From Enterobacter sp. RHBSTW-00994 (GTDB taxonomy: Bacteria; Pseudomonadota; Gammaproteobacteria; Enterobacterales; Enterobacteriaceae), in NCBI RefSeq assembly GCF_013782625.1, contig NZ_CP056199.1:1568588-1632587 (forward strand): 64,000 bases of DNA, read 5' to 3'. Within the stretch, counting starts at the first letter, position 1; each line of letters begins with the position of its first letter. A program made the translations under genes and the position numbers. Of this stretch, positions 54,239-64,000 are shown one piece after another. The notes beneath the pieces are model-generated. The model was not told the DNA's origin and searched no databases. It worked only from the letters and a program-made list of their open reading frames with translations.

Positions 54239-56062
54239 ATGTTGCTAAAGAAAATGCGTGGTCGTCAACTGTCGGCGCTGAGTTTGTGCCTGGCAGTGAT
54301 GTTTGCTCCACTGTTTACTGTGCAGGCCGATGAGCCTGAAATTGTTCCGACTGACAGTTCCGCAACAACGGGGGCACAGCCAACGTCGCTGTCGCAACCG
54401 TTGGATCAGTCTCCAGCCACGGCCATTATGGCGGGCATTAAGCCATTGCCTGAAGGCATCAACACGGAAACACTCCGTCAACAGCTGCAATCCGGGCTGC
54501 CATCCGGTTACACGCCTGCGTACATTAATCAATTGACGCTGCTGTATGCTGCGCGCGATATGAAACCGATGTGGGAAAATCGCGATGCTGTGCGTGCTTT
54601 CCAGCAGCAACTGGCAGAAGTCGCTATTGCCGGATTCCAGCCACAGTTTACAACTTGGGTTGAATTGCTTACCGATCCGACAGTGACAGGGCAGGCACGC
54701 GATGTGGTGCTTTCTGATGCCATGATGGGTTATCTCCAGTTCGTTGCAGGCATCCCGGTTAATGGCAACCGCTGGTTGTACAGCGACAAGCCTTACAAAC
54801 TGGCAACCCCCGCGCTCTCGGTGATTAACCAGTGGCAATTGTCTCTGGATAACGGTGATTTGCCGCGTTTTATTACAAGCCTGGCGCCCGCACATCCGCA
54901 GTATGGCGCGATGCACCAATCACTGCTCGCGCTGGTTTCGGATACTCGCCCGTGGCCGCAATTACGCGCAGCAGGATCGCTGCGTCCTGGTCAGTGGAGC
55001 AGTGATGTTCCTGCTCTGCGTGAGATCCTCAAACGTTCCGGCATACTGGATGGAGGGCCTAAAATCGCGCTTCCTGGCGATGACCTGCAAAGTGTGGTCG
55101 TGAGCCCTTCTGCTCCTGTAAAAGAGAAGAAGACGCTGGCGATCAGTGACAAACCTGCTTCCTACGATCGTGAGCTGGTGGCCGCGGTTAAGCAGTTCCA
55201 GACGGCGCAAGGACTGGGGGCGGACGGTGTTATCGGGCAGTCAACGCGTGACTGGTTGAATGTTACACCCGCACAGCGAGCAGGCGTGCTGGCCTTAAAT
55301 ATCCAGCGTCTACGACTGCTGCCGGGTACGTTGTCGACCGGTATCATGGTGAATATCCCGGCATACTCGCTGGTCTATTATCAGAATGGCAGTGAAGTAC
55401 TGGCATCACGCGTTATCGTCGGTCGCCCAGATCGTAAAACGCCAATGATGAGTAGCGCCCTGAATAATGTGGTGGTTAACCCTCCATGGAACGTTCCGCC
55501 GACGCTGGCACGCAAAGATATTCTGCCAAAAGTATGGAACGACCCCGGTTATCTGGAGCGTCATGGTTACACAGTGATGCGTGGCTGGAACAGCAAAGAG
55601 GCGATCGATCCGTATCAGGTTGACTGGGCGACGATTACCCCGTCGAATTTACCGTTCCGTTTCCAGCAAGCTCCGGGTGAACATAACTCGCTTGGTCGGT
55701 ATAAGTTCAATATGCCGAGCTCAGATGCGATTTATCTGCACGATACGCCGAATCATAACCTGTTCCAGAAAGATACTCGCGCACTGAGCTCGGGTTGTGT
55801 GCGTGTGAATAAAGCCTCAGAACTGGCAAATATGTTGCTACAGGATGCTGGCTGGAATGACACACGGATTTCAGACGCATTGAAACAGGGTGATACCCGC
55901 TACGTTAATATCCGGAACAACATTCCAGTGAATCTTTACTATCTCACAGCGTTTGTTGGCGAAGATGGGCGTACGCAATATCGTACAGATATTTACAATT
56001 ACGATCTCACCGCGCGATCGGGTGCACAAATTTTGCCAAAAGCTGAACAATTAATCAGGTAA
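54239..56062 (+). CDS. ldtD: L,D-transpeptidase LdtD (YcbB)
   Basis: LdtD makes 3-3 meso-DAP crosslinks in peptidoglycan and can bypass beta-lactam-blocked PBPs. The 607-residue precursor has a signal peptide (about 1-31), a peptidoglycan-binding domain around [20 protein letters not shown] and a YkuD catalytic domain with IYLHDTPN and the motif SSGCVRV, in which Cys520 is the nucleophile. The start ATG at 54239 follows GGCAAGGG. It sits next to mepK, another wall enzyme, as in E. coli. Confidence 0.97.
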   Translation: MLLKKMRGRQLSALSLCLAVMFAPLFTVQADEPEIVPTDSSATTGAQPTSLSQPLDQSPATAIMAGIKPLPEGINTETLRQQLQSGLPSGYTPAYINQLTLLYAARDMKPMWENRDAVRAFQQQLAEVAIAGFQPQFTTWVELLTDPTVTGQARDVVLSDAMMGYLQFVAGIPVNGNRWLYSDKPYKLATPALSVINQWQLSLDNGDLPRFITSLAPAHPQYGAMHQSLLALVSDTRPWPQLRAAGSLRPGQWSSDVPALREILKRSGILDGGPKIALPGDDLQSVVVSPSAPVKEKKTLAISDKPASYDRELVAAVKQFQTAQGLGADGVIGQSTRDWLNVTPAQRAGVLALNIQRLRLLPGTLSTGIMVNIPAYSLVYYQNGSEVLASRVIVGRPDRKTPMMSSALNNVVVNPPWNVPPTLARKDILPKVWNDPGYLERHGYTVMRGWNSKEAIDPYQVDWATITPSNLPFRFQQAPGEHNSLGRYKFNMPSSDAIYLHDTPNHNLFQKDTRALSSGCVRVNKASELANMLLQDAGWNDTRISDALKQGDTRYVNIRNNIPVNLYYLTAFVGEDGRTQYRTDIYNYDLTARSGAQILPKAEQLIR

Positions 56063-56237
56063 ATGAAGTAGTTCGGGAAAATTGGTTGTCGTAAGTGATG
56101 GTGAGTACGCAGCAATATGGCTACAAGCCGCGTATTTACTGGGGTCGGGCGCCTTGACGCAGGTTGTTTTGCCAGTTAAGGTGCCCTTCGTGCGCTAAGC
56201 ATATATACGATAACATTGACCTGTAGACCTGATTATC

Positions 56238-56789
56238 ATGGACAAATTTGACGCTAATCGCCGCAAACTGCTGGCGTTAGGTGGTGTTGCGCTTGGCGCG
56301 GCGGCCATCTTGCCTACGCCAGCATTTGCCACCCTCTCGACACCTCGTCCGCGTATTTTGACGCTCAACAATCTTCACACTGGAGAGTCGCTCAAAGCGG
56401 AGTTTTTCGATGGCAGAGGCTATATTCAGGATGAATTAGCAAAACTAAACCATTTTTTCCGTGACTTCCGCGCGAATAAAATAAAGACCATCGATCCAGG
56501 ATTATTTGACCAACTCTTCCGCCTCCAGGGACTGCTTGGAACCAGCAGGCCTGTGCAGCTTGTTTCCGGTTATCGTTCAATTGATACCAATAATGAACTG
56601 CGTGCCCATAGCCGTGGCGTAGCCAAAAAAAGCTACCACACGAAAGGGCAGGCGATGGATTTCCATATTGAAGGTGTTTCGTTAGCCAATATTCGCAAAG
56701 CTGCGTTATCTATGCGCGCAGGTGGTGTAGGATATTACCCAAGTAGCAACTTTGTGCATATTGATACCGGGCCAGTTCGGCACTGGTAA
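56238..56789 (+). CDS. mepK: Murein endopeptidase MepK (YcbK)
   Basis: MepK is a DUF882/peptidase M15-type zinc hydrolase that cleaves 3-3 crosslinks formed by L,D-transpeptidases. The 183-residue protein carries a Tat-like signal ([17 protein letters not shown], about 7-23). Metal and catalytic candidates are [19 protein letters not shown] and [10 protein letters not shown]. It is one residue longer than in E. coli. It is 175 bases after ldtD and 20 bases before gloC. Pairing with ldtD matches making and cutting the same bond. Confidence 0.95.
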   Translation: MDKFDANRRKLLALGGVALGAAAILPTPAFATLSTPRPRILTLNNLHTGESLKAEFFDGRGYIQDELAKLNHFFRDFRANKIKTIDPGLFDQLFRLQGLLGTSRPVQLVSGYRSIDTNNELRAHSRGVAKKSYHTKGQAMDFHIEGVSLANIRKAALSMRAGGVGYYPSSNFVHIDTGPVRHW

Positions 56790-56809
56790 TAACAAAACAC
56801 AGGAGCAGT

Positions 56810-57457
56810 ATGAACTATCGTATTATTCCGGTTACCGCGTTTTCCCAGAACTGTTCGCTTATCTGGTGTGAACAAACCAAACTGGCCGCGCTTGTTGATC
56901 CCGGTGGTGACGCCGAGAAAATCAAGCAAGAAGTCGCCGCAAGTGGTGTGACGCTGATGCAAATCTTGCTGACCCATGGTCATCTTGATCATGTCGGAGC
57001 AGCGGCGGAGCTGGCGCAACACTACGGTGTGCCAATCATCGGCCCGGAAAAAGAAGATGAGTTCTGGCTGCAGGGGTTACCGGCCCAAAGCCGCATGTTT
57101 GGTCTTGATGAGTGTCTTCCCTTGACGCCCGATCGTTGGTTGAATGAAGGAGAGAACGTCAGCGTAGGGAATGTGGCCTTACAGGTACTGCATTGTCCGG
57201 GACATACGCCAGGACATATCGTCTTCTTTGATGATAAGTCGCGTTTGCTGATCTCCGGTGACGTGATTTTCAAAGGTGGCGTAGGACGCAGCGACTTCCC
57301 GCGTGGCGACCACGGCCAGTTGATCCAGTCGATTAAACAGAAGTTATTACCGTTAGGTGATGATGTCACGTTTATTCCGGGTCATGGCCCAATGTCGACG
57401 CTGGGATATGAACGTACACATAACCCGTTCCTTCAGGATGAAATGCCTGTCTGGTAA
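56810..57457 (+). CDS. gloC: Type II glyoxalase GloC (YcbL)
   Basis: This 215-residue metallo-beta-lactamase-fold enzyme hydrolyses S-lactoylglutathione. The metal motif is HGHLDH (56-61), with [10 protein letters not shown] and [21 protein letters not shown] further along and a final histidine in [10 protein letters not shown]. It lacks the extra C-terminal domain of GloB, as is typical of the YcbL group. AGGAGCAGT precedes the ATG. It is convergent with aspC across a shared terminator. Confidence 0.96.
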   Translation: MNYRIIPVTAFSQNCSLIWCEQTKLAALVDPGGDAEKIKQEVAASGVTLMQILLTHGHLDHVGAAAELAQHYGVPIIGPEKEDEFWLQGLPAQSRMFGLDECLPLTPDRWLNEGENVSVGNVALQVLHCPGHTPGHIVFFDDKSRLLISGDVIFKGGVGRSDFPRGDHGQLIQSIKQKLLPLGDDVTFIPGHGPMSTLGYERTHNPFLQDEMPVW

Positions 57458-57468
57458 CTCACATTAAA

Positions 57469-57497
57469 AAAGCCCGCATCAGCGGGCTTTGTTTTTT
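57469..57497. terminator. Bidirectional terminator between gloC and aspC
   Basis: AAAGCCCGC and GCGGGCTTT pair around ATCA with an A-run before and GTTTTTTT after, so it can terminate both convergent genes. Confidence 0.92.
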
Positions 57498-57507
57498 TAT
57501 ATCGTAC

Positions 57508-58698
57508 TTACAGTACGGCGACAATGGCTTCGCACAGCGGCGCCATGTTGTCCGGCGTCATTCCTGCAACGTTAACACGGCCGGATGCGACAGCGTAAAC
57601 ACCAAACTCTTCACGCAGACGCAGAACCTGTTCTTTCGTCAGACCGCTGAATGAGAACATACCGTTCTGTTTGATAATAAAGCTGAAGTCGCGATCAGCG
57701 CCTTTCTCAGCCAGGGTACTTACAAACAGCAGGCGCATGCGTTGAATGCGTTGACGCATATCGTTCAGCTCCTGTTCCCAGATAGCACGTAATGCATCAT
57801 TGCTCAAAATAGTGGCAACGACAGATGCACCGTGTGCTGGTGGGTTGGAGTAGTTTGCGCGGATCACGGATTTCATCTGGCTGAACGCACGATCAACGGT
57901 CTGCTCATCAGCGGCAACCAGAGTACAAGCACCAACACGCTCATTGTACAGACCGAAGTTCTTGGAGTACGAACTTGCCACAATCAGTTCCTGATGCACG
58001 GCAGCGAAGGCGCGCAGGCCTTCAGCATCTTCTTCCAGGCCACGGGCAAAGCCCTGATAAGCGAAGTCGAACAGCGGCAGCCAGCCTTTTTCAACGGACA
58101 GTTTGGCTAAGGTTTCCCACTGTTCCAGCGTTGGGTCGATACCTGTTGGGTTGTGGCAGCAGCCGTGGAACAGAACAACGTCTCCGGCCTGAGCGTCGTT
58201 CAGGCTCGCCAGCAGGCCGTCGAAGTCCAGTGCGTGTTTGGATGCGTCGTAGTACGCGTATTCACACACTTCCAGGCCCGCAGAGTTAAAGACACTTTTA
58301 TGGTTTGGCCAGCTTGGGTTGCTTACCCATACGCGCTTAACGGAGGTGTTTTTCGCAAGGAAATCCGCCGCAACACGCAGCGCGCCAGTACCGCCAGGGG
58401 TTTGCGCTGTGCGGGCGCGTTTATCGCTAATGATCGCGCTGCCTTTTCCGAACAGCAACTCCTGAGTACAACGACCAAATTCCGGGATACCGTCGATACC
58501 GAGGTAGTTCTTGGTGGTTTCATTTTCCAGCAAATACTGCTCAGCTTTTTTAACGCTGGTCAGTACCGGTGTTTTGCCGGTTTCATCTTTATATACACCA
58601 ATACCGAGGTTGATTTTTCCAGGGCGGTCATCGGCACGAAACAGATCGGCCAGGCCCAGAATAGGGTCGGCAGGGGCGGCGGTAATGTTCTCAAACAT
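57508..58698 (-). CDS. aspC: Aspartate aminotransferase
   Basis: AspC interconverts aspartate and oxaloacetate with glutamate and 2-oxoglutarate using PLP. It has 396 residues, as in E. coli, beginning [20 protein letters not shown]. The PLP lysine lies in [15 protein letters not shown], and [11 protein letters not shown] holds conserved PLP-contact residues. It is the first gene downstream of ompF on the same strand but separated by the ompF terminator, so it has its own promoter. Confidence 0.98.
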   Translation of the reverse strand: MFENITAAPADPILGLADLFRADDRPGKINLGIGVYKDETGKTPVLTSVKKAEQYLLENETTKNYLGIDGIPEFGRCTQELLFGKGSAIISDKRARTAQTPGGTGALRVAADFLAKNTSVKRVWVSNPSWPNHKSVFNSAGLEVCEYAYYDASKHALDFDGLLASLNDAQAGDVVLFHGCCHNPTGIDPTLEQWETLAKLSVEKGWLPLFDFAYQGFARGLEEDAEGLRAFAAVHQELIVASSYSKNFGLYNERVGACTLVAADEQTVDRAFSQMKSVIRANYSNPPAHGASVVATILSNDALRAIWEQELNDMRQRIQRMRLLFVSTLAEKGADRDFSFIIKQNGMFSFSGLTKEQVLRLREEFGVYAVASGRVNVAGMTPDNMAPLCEAIVAVL

Positions 58699-58827
58699 GA
58701 CGAAGTTCCATTGTGATTACAGAAGTGAAATCCGCTATCAGGTTAACGGTAGATTTACAAAATGCCAACCGTTTGCGACAAAAAGCGTGCGCCTTTTCAA
58801 AAGTCGCCATTTTTTGCTTTCAGACAT

Positions 58828-58856
58828 AAAAAAACAGGGCCGAAGCCCTGTTTTTT
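58828..58856 (-). terminator. Intrinsic terminator of ompF
   Basis: On the minus strand ACAGGGC pairs with GCCCTGT around TTCG, a stable tetraloop, followed by seven T. It lies about 30 bases after the ompF stop. Confidence 0.93.
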
Positions 58857-58882
58857 AAGCATATAACAAAGTGGTGTACTGA

Positions 58883-60001
58883 TTAGAACTGGTACGTCAC
58901 ACCAACAGCAGCCATGTCGTCGTTGCCGTTCAGGCCGCCAACGGTTTCAGCGTATGCAGTGTCTTTATCCAGCAGGTTGATGTAGTAGTCAGCCCACACG
59001 TTGAAGTTTTTGTTGAAGTAGTAAGTTGCGCCAACCTGGATGAATTTAGCCAGATCTGCATCGCCACCTTTGAAAGTACCTTTAGAGTTGGTCACGCCAA
59101 CCAGGTCTTTACCTTTGGTCTGAACATAGGAGATTGCTGGACGCAGGCCGAAGTCGAACTGGTACTGAGCAACAACTTCGAAGTTCTGGGTTTTGTTAGC
59201 AAAACCAGCATCACCGCTGCTACCGGTACGGGTAGTGTTGCGGGTTTCTGCATAGGTGGTTGCCAGGTAGATGTTGTTTGCGTCGTATTTCAGACCCAGA
59301 CCCCATGCTTCAGCTTTGTCACCTTCGCCGTCTTTTTTCTGATCCAGAGTACGGTTAGCGTTGCTGTAAGATGCGATTGCACCGAAGCCTTCGCCGAAGT
59401 CATAACCCAGAGAGTAACCTACACCGTCACCGTTAGCGGTTTTAACGTCAGAGCGGTCGTTTTTGCCCTGATACTGTACGCCCAGGCTCAGACCATCAAC
59501 CAGACCGAAGAAATCGCTGTTACGGTAGGTCAGCAGGCCGGTGCTACGGCTGGTCATAAAGTTATCAACGTAGTTACCGCCCCAGGTCATACCGGAGAAG
59601 GACGGAGCCATATCGGTGTAAGATTCTACGTCGTATACGATACCGTAGTTACGACCGTAGTCGATGCTACCAGCGTCGCCAGCTTTCAGACCTGCAAATG
59701 CCAGACGGTTTTTGTTAGTCTGGTTGCCACCTTCAGCCTGGTTAGCTGCAAAACGGTATTCCCATTGACCGTAACCGGTCAGTTGGTCGTTGATCTGAGT
59801 TTCGCCTTTGAAACCGATCTGCGCATAAGTTGCGTCGTTGTTGTTGGTTTCTTCACCAGACGTCACGAAGTCGTGCTCGGCGTTAACTTTGCCGTAGAAG
59901 TCCAGTTTGTTGCCGCTTTTGTTATAGATTTCTGCAGCGTTAGCTGCACCGGCTACCAGCAGAGCAGGGATTACCACTGCCAGAATATTGCGCTTCATCA
60001 T
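58883..60001 (-). CDS. ompF: Outer membrane porin OmpF
   Basis: OmpF is a trimeric general porin for small hydrophilic solutes. The precursor has a 22-residue signal (ending AGAANA) and a mature beta-barrel beginning [16 protein letters not shown] and ending in the signature VGVTYQF. The start at 60001 matches E. coli; one substitution adds a third in-frame ATG at 60004. Synteny with aspC and asnS and a conserved leader prove it is ompF, though the loops resemble Salmonella OmpF. In loop 3, Asp108 (mature numbering) is kept, but the positions equivalent to E. coli Glu117 and Asp121 are Ser112 and Met116. Confidence 0.96.
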   Translation of the reverse strand: MMKRNILAVVIPALLVAGAANAAEIYNKSGNKLDFYGKVNAEHDFVTSGEETNNNDATYAQIGFKGETQINDQLTGYGQWEYRFAANQAEGGNQTNKNRLAFAGLKAGDAGSIDYGRNYGIVYDVESYTDMAPSFSGMTWGGNYVDNFMTSRSTGLLTYRNSDFFGLVDGLSLGVQYQGKNDRSDVKTANGDGVGYSLGYDFGEGFGAIASYSNANRTLDQKKDGEGDKAEAWGLGLKYDANNIYLATTYAETRNTTRTGSSGDAGFANKTQNFEVVAQYQFDFGLRPAISYVQTKGKDLVGVTNSKGTFKGGDADLAKFIQVGATYYFNKNFNVWADYYINLLDKDTAYAETVGGLNGNDDMAAVGVTYQF

Positions 60002-60020
60002 CATTTATTACCCTCATTGG
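59996..60020 (-). promoter_or_regulatory. MicF small-RNA pairing site on ompF mRNA
   Basis: The start region reads CCAATGAGGGTAATAAATG and then ATGATG on the minus strand, nearly the same as E. coli, where MicF pairs with the ribosome site and start codon. The Shine-Dalgarno is GAGGG. MicF itself is not in the window, so the pairing is inferred from conservation. Confidence 0.7.
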
Positions 60021-60112
60021 TTTTTTTTTATGACACTCGCCACTGCCGCCAATAAATTCTGTCAATAAATATTTCCGGAACTATTGATGAGAGTTTGGTG
60101 TCTTTATGTATC

Positions 60113-60216
60113 TGACAGGCATCTTTCCATTCATATAACCGTTTCGCTAGCCTGAAAGTGCTACAAAGATAAAGATTGGGTAACAAAAAGAAATAATGTG
60201 TAAGAATTTGTGTATT
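60113..60216 (-). promoter_or_regulatory. ompF promoter with OmpR-binding region F1-F3
   Basis: The minus-strand sequence follows E. coli ompF closely: TTTATCTTTGTAGCACTTTC (F3 area, near 60150-60171), CTTTTTGTTACC (F2 area, near 60178-60189) and a TTACACATTA stretch (F1 area, near 60193-60203). They lie upstream of a -10 region near GGAAAGAT (60121-60128). The start would be near 60113, giving a leader of about 110 bases. OmpR-P is known to bind these boxes in order of osmolarity response. Confidence 0.75.
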
Positions 60217-60563
60217 TTGAGGAACTTTGTGAACCATCTCATATTTCAGAACTGATTGGCGAATTAAAACGCTAACCCATTCCTATATATATGAATTGCT
60301 TATATTTAATTTCGATAAAGGCATTTCATATAAACAGAAGTTAAACAGCTCATTTTTTCTTATGTTGGCGTTCAGACTTCCAGACACCTGTTTTGTTGGT
60401 TGAAATTTGTGCTAAAGCTTAAGATTTGTATTAGGTGCAATAAAGGTGCGGTTTATTTTTTGTTCGTAGATATTTCGTGGAAACAAAACGTAACAGGTAG
60501 TGGTTATGACGGGGTTGTAGTTTAAAGATGCTGACTTTGAACTGACGAAAGCTGACAATGCAG
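60217..60563. other. Distal ompF/asnS intergenic DNA, about 350 bp
   Basis: No gene is evident. The stretch is A+T-rich with several T- and A-runs (for example near 60275-60320 and 60455-60470). In E. coli the matching region carries the distant OmpR site F4 and IHF sites that loop the ompF promoter; those are likely here but I cannot place them precisely. Confidence 0.5.
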
Positions 60564-60596
60564 AATAAAATAATGGCCAGCAGATGCTGGCCATTA
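60564..60596 (-). terminator. Intrinsic terminator of asnS
   Basis: TAATGGCCAGCA (60571-60582) and TGCTGGCCATTA (60585-60596) form a perfect 12-bp inverted repeat with a two-base centre. On the minus strand it is followed by TTTTATTC. It begins 14 bases after the asnS stop. Confidence 0.9.
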
Positions 60597-60609
60597 TGAA
60601 TTATGTGGA

Positions 60610-62010
60610 TTAGAAGCTTGCGTTACGTGGTGTACGTGGGAATGGAATAACATCACGCACGTTCTGAACACCGGTGACATAAGCGATCAGACGTTCGAAG
60701 CCCAAACCAAAACCGGAATGTGGGACCGTGCCGTAACGGCGTAGATCACGATACCAGCTGTAGTCGGCTGGGTTTAACCCCATCTCTTCCATACGGGCGT
60801 CAAGTACGTCCAGACGCTCTTCACGCTGAGAACCCCCGATGATTTCGCCAATACCAGGGGCAAGTACGTCCATCGCGGCAACGGTTTTACCGTCTTCGTT
60901 AAGGCGCATATAGAAGGCCTTAATGTCTTTCGGGTAGTTTTTCACGACAACTGGTGCTTTAAAGTGTTTCTCAGCCAGGTAGCGTTCATGCTCAGAAGAG
61001 AGATCAACACCCCAGTAAACCGGGTTCTCGAATTTCTCACCGCATTTTTCGAGGATCGCCACCGCATCGGTGTAGTCCACTTGTGCAAAGTCAGCAGAGA
61101 CGAAACGCTCAAGACGAGCAATCGCATCGCTGTCTACACGCTCGGCGAAGAATTTCATGTCGTCGGCACGTTCTTCAAGCACAGTTTTAAACACGTATTT
61201 CAGCATTGCTTCCGCCAGACCTGCCACATCGTTCAGATTAGCGAAGGCAACTTCAGGCTCCAGCATCCAGAACTCAGCAAGGTGACGGCTGGTGTTGGAG
61301 TTTTCCGCACGGAACGTTGGACCAAAAGTATAAACTTTTGACAGCGCACAGGCGTAAGTTTCACCGTTAAGCTGGCCGGATACGGTCAGGAAGGCCTCTT
61401 TACCAAAGAAGTCTTTGTCATAATCCACTTTGCCTTCTGGCGTGCGCGGCAGGTTTTCCATATCCAGTGTGGATACACGGAACATCTCGCCTGCACCTTC
61501 AGTGTCTGATGCGGTAATAAGCGGAGTCGAAACCCAGAAATAGCCTTGCTCGTCGAAGAAACGATGCAGCGCCTGCGCCAGAGTATGGCGAACACGGGCA
61601 ACAGCACCGATCAGGTTCGTACGTGGACGCAGGTGCGCAACTTCACGCAGATATTCGATGCTGTGGCGTTTAGCCGCCATTGGATAGGTATCTGGATCGT
61701 CAACCCAACCGGTGACTTCAATTGCCGTTGCCTGAATTTCGAAGCTTTGGCCCTGGCCCGGGGAAGCAACCACCACACCGGTCACGATAACGGAGCAACC
61801 GGTAGTCAGGTGCAGGACGTCGTCATTGTAATTGGGCAGAGAATTATTAATGACGGCCTGTACAGGATCAAAGCAGGAACCGTCATAGACGGCAAGGAAG
61901 GAGATGCCAGCTTTAGAATCTCGGCGAGTACGCACCCATCCGCGCACGGTGACTTCTTGGTCAACGGCGACACGGCCCTGGAGTACGTCGGCTACAGGCA
62001 CAACGCTCAT
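60610..62010 (-). CDS. asnS: Asparaginyl-tRNA synthetase
   Basis: AsnRS charges tRNA-Asn. The ATG at 62010 gives 466 residues starting [20 protein letters not shown], with AGAGAGAAT upstream; the longer frame from 62088 is leader sequence. An N-terminal OB-fold (about 15-105) binds the anticodon. The class II core has motif 2 [21 protein letters not shown] and motif 3 [15 protein letters not shown] near the C-terminus. It lies between ompF and pncB as in E. coli. Confidence 0.98.
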   Translation of the reverse strand: MSVVPVADVLQGRVAVDQEVTVRGWVRTRRDSKAGISFLAVYDGSCFDPVQAVINNSLPNYNDDVLHLTTGCSVIVTGVVVASPGQGQSFEIQATAIEVTGWVDDPDTYPMAAKRHSIEYLREVAHLRPRTNLIGAVARVRHTLAQALHRFFDEQGYFWVSTPLITASDTEGAGEMFRVSTLDMENLPRTPEGKVDYDKDFFGKEAFLTVSGQLNGETYACALSKVYTFGPTFRAENSNTSRHLAEFWMLEPEVAFANLNDVAGLAEAMLKYVFKTVLEERADDMKFFAERVDSDAIARLERFVSADFAQVDYTDAVAILEKCGEKFENPVYWGVDLSSEHERYLAEKHFKAPVVVKNYPKDIKAFYMRLNEDGKTVAAMDVLAPGIGEIIGGSQREERLDVLDARMEEMGLNPADYSWYRDLRRYGTVPHSGFGLGFERLIAYVTGVQNVRDVIPFPRTPRNASF

Positions 62011-62177
62011 AATATTCTCTCTGTTAATAGTCGGAAAAAATAAACACTTGTCCGCCCTCATAGGGGGGATATCTATGTTACCTGGCATCCGCCGTCAGAC
62101 AAGCAGATTTCGCAGTCAAAAGAGAAGAAATCGGAAATAAATAGGAAGGAGGGAGCTGGTCAGGCTCCCGAAAGCGG

Positions 62178-63380
62178 TTAACTGGCTTTTTTAACCTGCG
62201 GCAAATCGAAGGCTTTACGTAATGCACGCACAAACGCTTTGTCATGGCAGATGGTTTTGCCTGGGCTGTCAGAAAGTTTCGCGACCGGCTTACCGTTACA
62301 TTCCACCAGTTTTATGACGATGTTCAGTGGTTTCACCTGAGGGATATCGCAGGTCAGTCGTGTCCCGATCCCAAAACTCAGGTTAACTCTGGAGGAAAAC
62401 TGGCGATAGAGATCGACAGCTTTCGGCAGATCAAGGTTGTCAGAGAAGACCAGCACTTTGCTCAGCGGGTCGATACCCAGTTTTTCATAGTGCGCGATAG
62501 CTTTCTCACCCCATTCTCCTGGATCCCCTGAATCATGACGTAATCCCTGATAGCGTGTGGCGAATTCGGGCCCAAAGTCACGCAGGAAGGCATCCATGGT
62601 AATGCAGTCAGTCAGTGCGATACCGAGCTGATCTGGATATTCATCGAGCCAGGCGGCCAGAGCCGCACGCTGGCTGGTTGCCAGATCGGGGCTGATTTGT
62701 TGATGCGCCTGGAACCACTCGTGAGCCTGAGTGCCCATCGGGGTCAGATCCAGACGACGGGCCAGATCATAGTTACTCGTGCCGACAAACCAGGACTCTT
62801 TTTGCAGGCGCTCAACAATGGCCTGCTGTACTTCGCGGGAGAAACGACGGCGCGTGCCAAAGTCCATCAACCGGAAGTGAGACATATCCAGTGTTTCGGT
62901 CAACTGAGTAAATTCAGCCAGTTTATGTTCCAGTGACGCTACGGCCTGTTCGACACCGGTTTCCGGTGAGCGGTAGCGGTGAACCAGTTCGCTAATGACC
63001 GCCAGAAGCGGGACTTCCCACATGATCACTTCGCGCCACGGACCTTCCAGGCGGATATGCAGCTTACCGTTGTTGTTGGTAACGGTCACTTGTTCCGGGT
63101 TATAGCGGAAATCACGTAGCCAGTTCAGGTAGTCTTGTTTAAAGAAAGGTAGCCCTGAAAGCCACTGATATTCATCGTCTTGCAGCGTCAGATGCCGCAT
63201 AGCATCGACCTGTTCGCGGATGGAATCTGCGTAGATACCCAGCAAGTCATCACCCCGGCAGCGAAACTCAGCCGCGACATGGACATCGTAATAGTGGTGA
63301 AAAACGGCTTGCTGCATATGCAGTTTATACGCATCGGTATCCAGCAACGTATGCAGAACCGGAGAAGCGAATTGAGTCAT
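62178..63380 (-). CDS. pncB: Nicotinate phosphoribosyltransferase
   Basis: PncB converts nicotinate and PRPP to nicotinate mononucleotide in NAD salvage. The ATG at 63380 gives 400 residues, the E. coli length, starting [20 protein letters not shown]; upstream residues in the frame are leader. Conserved pieces are [14 protein letters not shown], the phosphohistidine region [16 protein letters not shown] and [15 protein letters not shown]. The gene is divergent from pepN and has a NadR box just upstream. Confidence 0.98.
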   Translation of the reverse strand: MTQFASPVLHTLLDTDAYKLHMQQAVFHHYYDVHVAAEFRCRGDDLLGIYADSIREQVDAMRHLTLQDDEYQWLSGLPFFKQDYLNWLRDFRYNPEQVTVTNNNGKLHIRLEGPWREVIMWEVPLLAVISELVHRYRSPETGVEQAVASLEHKLAEFTQLTETLDMSHFRLMDFGTRRRFSREVQQAIVERLQKESWFVGTSNYDLARRLDLTPMGTQAHEWFQAHQQISPDLATSQRAALAAWLDEYPDQLGIALTDCITMDAFLRDFGPEFATRYQGLRHDSGDPGEWGEKAIAHYEKLGIDPLSKVLVFSDNLDLPKAVDLYRQFSSRVNLSFGIGTRLTCDIPQVKPLNIVIKLVECNGKPVAKLSDSPGKTICHDKAFVRALRKAFDLPQVKKAS

Positions 63381-63409
63381 AGGTGCGCAGTAGCATCCTC
63401 TCACAGGAG

Positions 63410-63427
63410 CGTTTAGTACAATAAACA
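63410..63427 (-). promoter_or_regulatory. NadR box upstream of pncB
   Basis: The sequence CGTTTA-GTACAA-TAAACA (plus strand) matches the NadR consensus TGTTTA-N6-TAAACA with one mismatch, 30 bases before the pncB start codon. NadR is the NAD-responsive repressor of pncB and the nad genes in enterobacteria. Confidence 0.82.
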
Positions 63428-63645
63428 ACTACAGAAACCGCTGGAGTATACCTTGTTTAGCGATTTATTGAACCCCGATCACAACATAAGCTCACGTTAT
63501 GGTCGAGGGCATTTTGTGCCGCGTGTTATACAAATGTAGCGAAAAAGGTGTTTGTAACTGAAAAGATGAACATTCTGCATAGCGCGATCTACACAACAGG
63601 AATAGACTGGATTCGTTATTCGACAAACGATGCATAAGGTTTTCT

Positions 63646-64000
63646 ATGACACAACAGCCACAAGCCAAATACCGCCACGACTATCGTGCGCCGGATTACC
63701 TGATTAGCGATATCGATCTGACTTTTGACCTGGATGCCACTAAAACCGTTGTGACGGCGGTGAGCCAGGTATCGCGCCAGAGCGCGACTGCAGTACCGCT
63801 GCGTCTTGATGGTGAAGACCTGACGCTGGTCTCCGTGCATATTAATGATGAAGTGTGGTCTGACTATAAAGAAGAAGGCAACCAACTGGTCATTAACAGC
63901 CTGCCTGAACACTTCACGCTGCGCATCGTGAACGAAATTAGTCCTGCGGCTAATACCGCGTTGGAAGGGCTTTACCTCTCTGGTGTTGCGCTTTGCACCC
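63646..64000 (+). CDS. pepN: Aminopeptidase N, 3'-truncated by the window edge
   Basis: From the ATG at 63646 the frame runs off the right end after 118 codons. The residues MTQQPQAKYRHDYRAPDYLISDIDLTF to PAANTALEGLYLSGVALCT match the N-terminal beta-domain of PepN, a broad M1-family zinc aminopeptidase. The catalytic GAMEN and HExxH motifs lie beyond the window. Divergence from pncB is the normal arrangement. Confidence 0.96.
   Translation, partial: MTQQPQAKYRHDYRAPDYLISDIDLTFDLDATKTVVTAVSQVSRQSATAVPLRLDGEDLTLVSVHINDEVWSDYKEEGNQLVINSLPEHFTLRIVNEISPAANTALEGLYLSGVALCT

Noticed and set aside
58883-60001. Calling the porin OmpC because of some OmpC-like phrases
   Set aside because: Its place between aspC and asnS, the conserved ompF promoter and leader, and the MicF site all identify ompF.

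Overview
The window is chromosomal DNA from a member of the Enterobacteriaceae close to Escherichia, Salmonella, Citrobacter and Enterobacter. Almost every gene has a recognisable E. coli counterpart in the same order as the infA to pepN interval. The organism does not look like E. coli itself. ycaL is missing between aroA and cmk; ycaC is missing between dmsC and ycaD, and ycaM, ycaN and ycaK between ycaD and pflA. The OmpF loops are closer to Salmonella OmpF than to E. coli OmpF. The genus cannot be fixed from sequence alone.

Layout. (1) 1-3412: the 3' part of a type I-F CRISPR-Cas operon (cas8f partial, cas5f, cas7f, cas6f). No CRISPR array follows it. (2) 3464-4096: an IS200-type (tnpA-only IS200/IS605 family) element fills the space to infA. 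(3) 4158-18337: infA, aat, cydDC, trxB, lrp, ftsK, lolA, rarA, serS. (4) 18544-30240: an anaerobic block with dmsABC, ycaD, pflA, pflB, focA and ycaO, with FNR-type promoter features. (5) 30379-36783: ycaP, serC-aroA, cmk-rpsA, ihfB. (6) 36842-37474: a second, nearly identical IS200-type copy. (7) 37627-49609: comEC/ycaI, msbA-lpxK, ycaQ, ycaR-kdsB, ycbJ, elyC, cmoM-mukF-mukE, running into mukB (to 54057). (8) 54239-64000: ldtD, mepK, gloC, aspC, ompF with its OmpR/MicF control region, asnS, pncB with a NadR box, and the start of pepN.

How the genes fit together. Most of the window is core housekeeping: translation (infA, rpsA, serS, asnS, cmoM), chromosome segregation (ftsK, mukFEB, ihfB), envelope assembly (lolA, msbA, lpxK, kdsB, ldtD, mepK, elyC, ompF), cytochrome bd assembly and redox (cydDC, trxB), and anaerobic metabolism (dmsABC, pflAB-focA). 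The accessory content is the I-F cas operon and the two IS copies. The most unusual observations are four: the cas operon lacks its downstream array and ends at an insertion element; both IS copies sit immediately after the T-run of an intrinsic terminator, each oriented with the terminated gene; a perfect 20-bp inverted repeat lies in the dmsA promoter; and acidic residues are missing from the OmpF constriction loop. I found no convincing wholly new multi-gene system.
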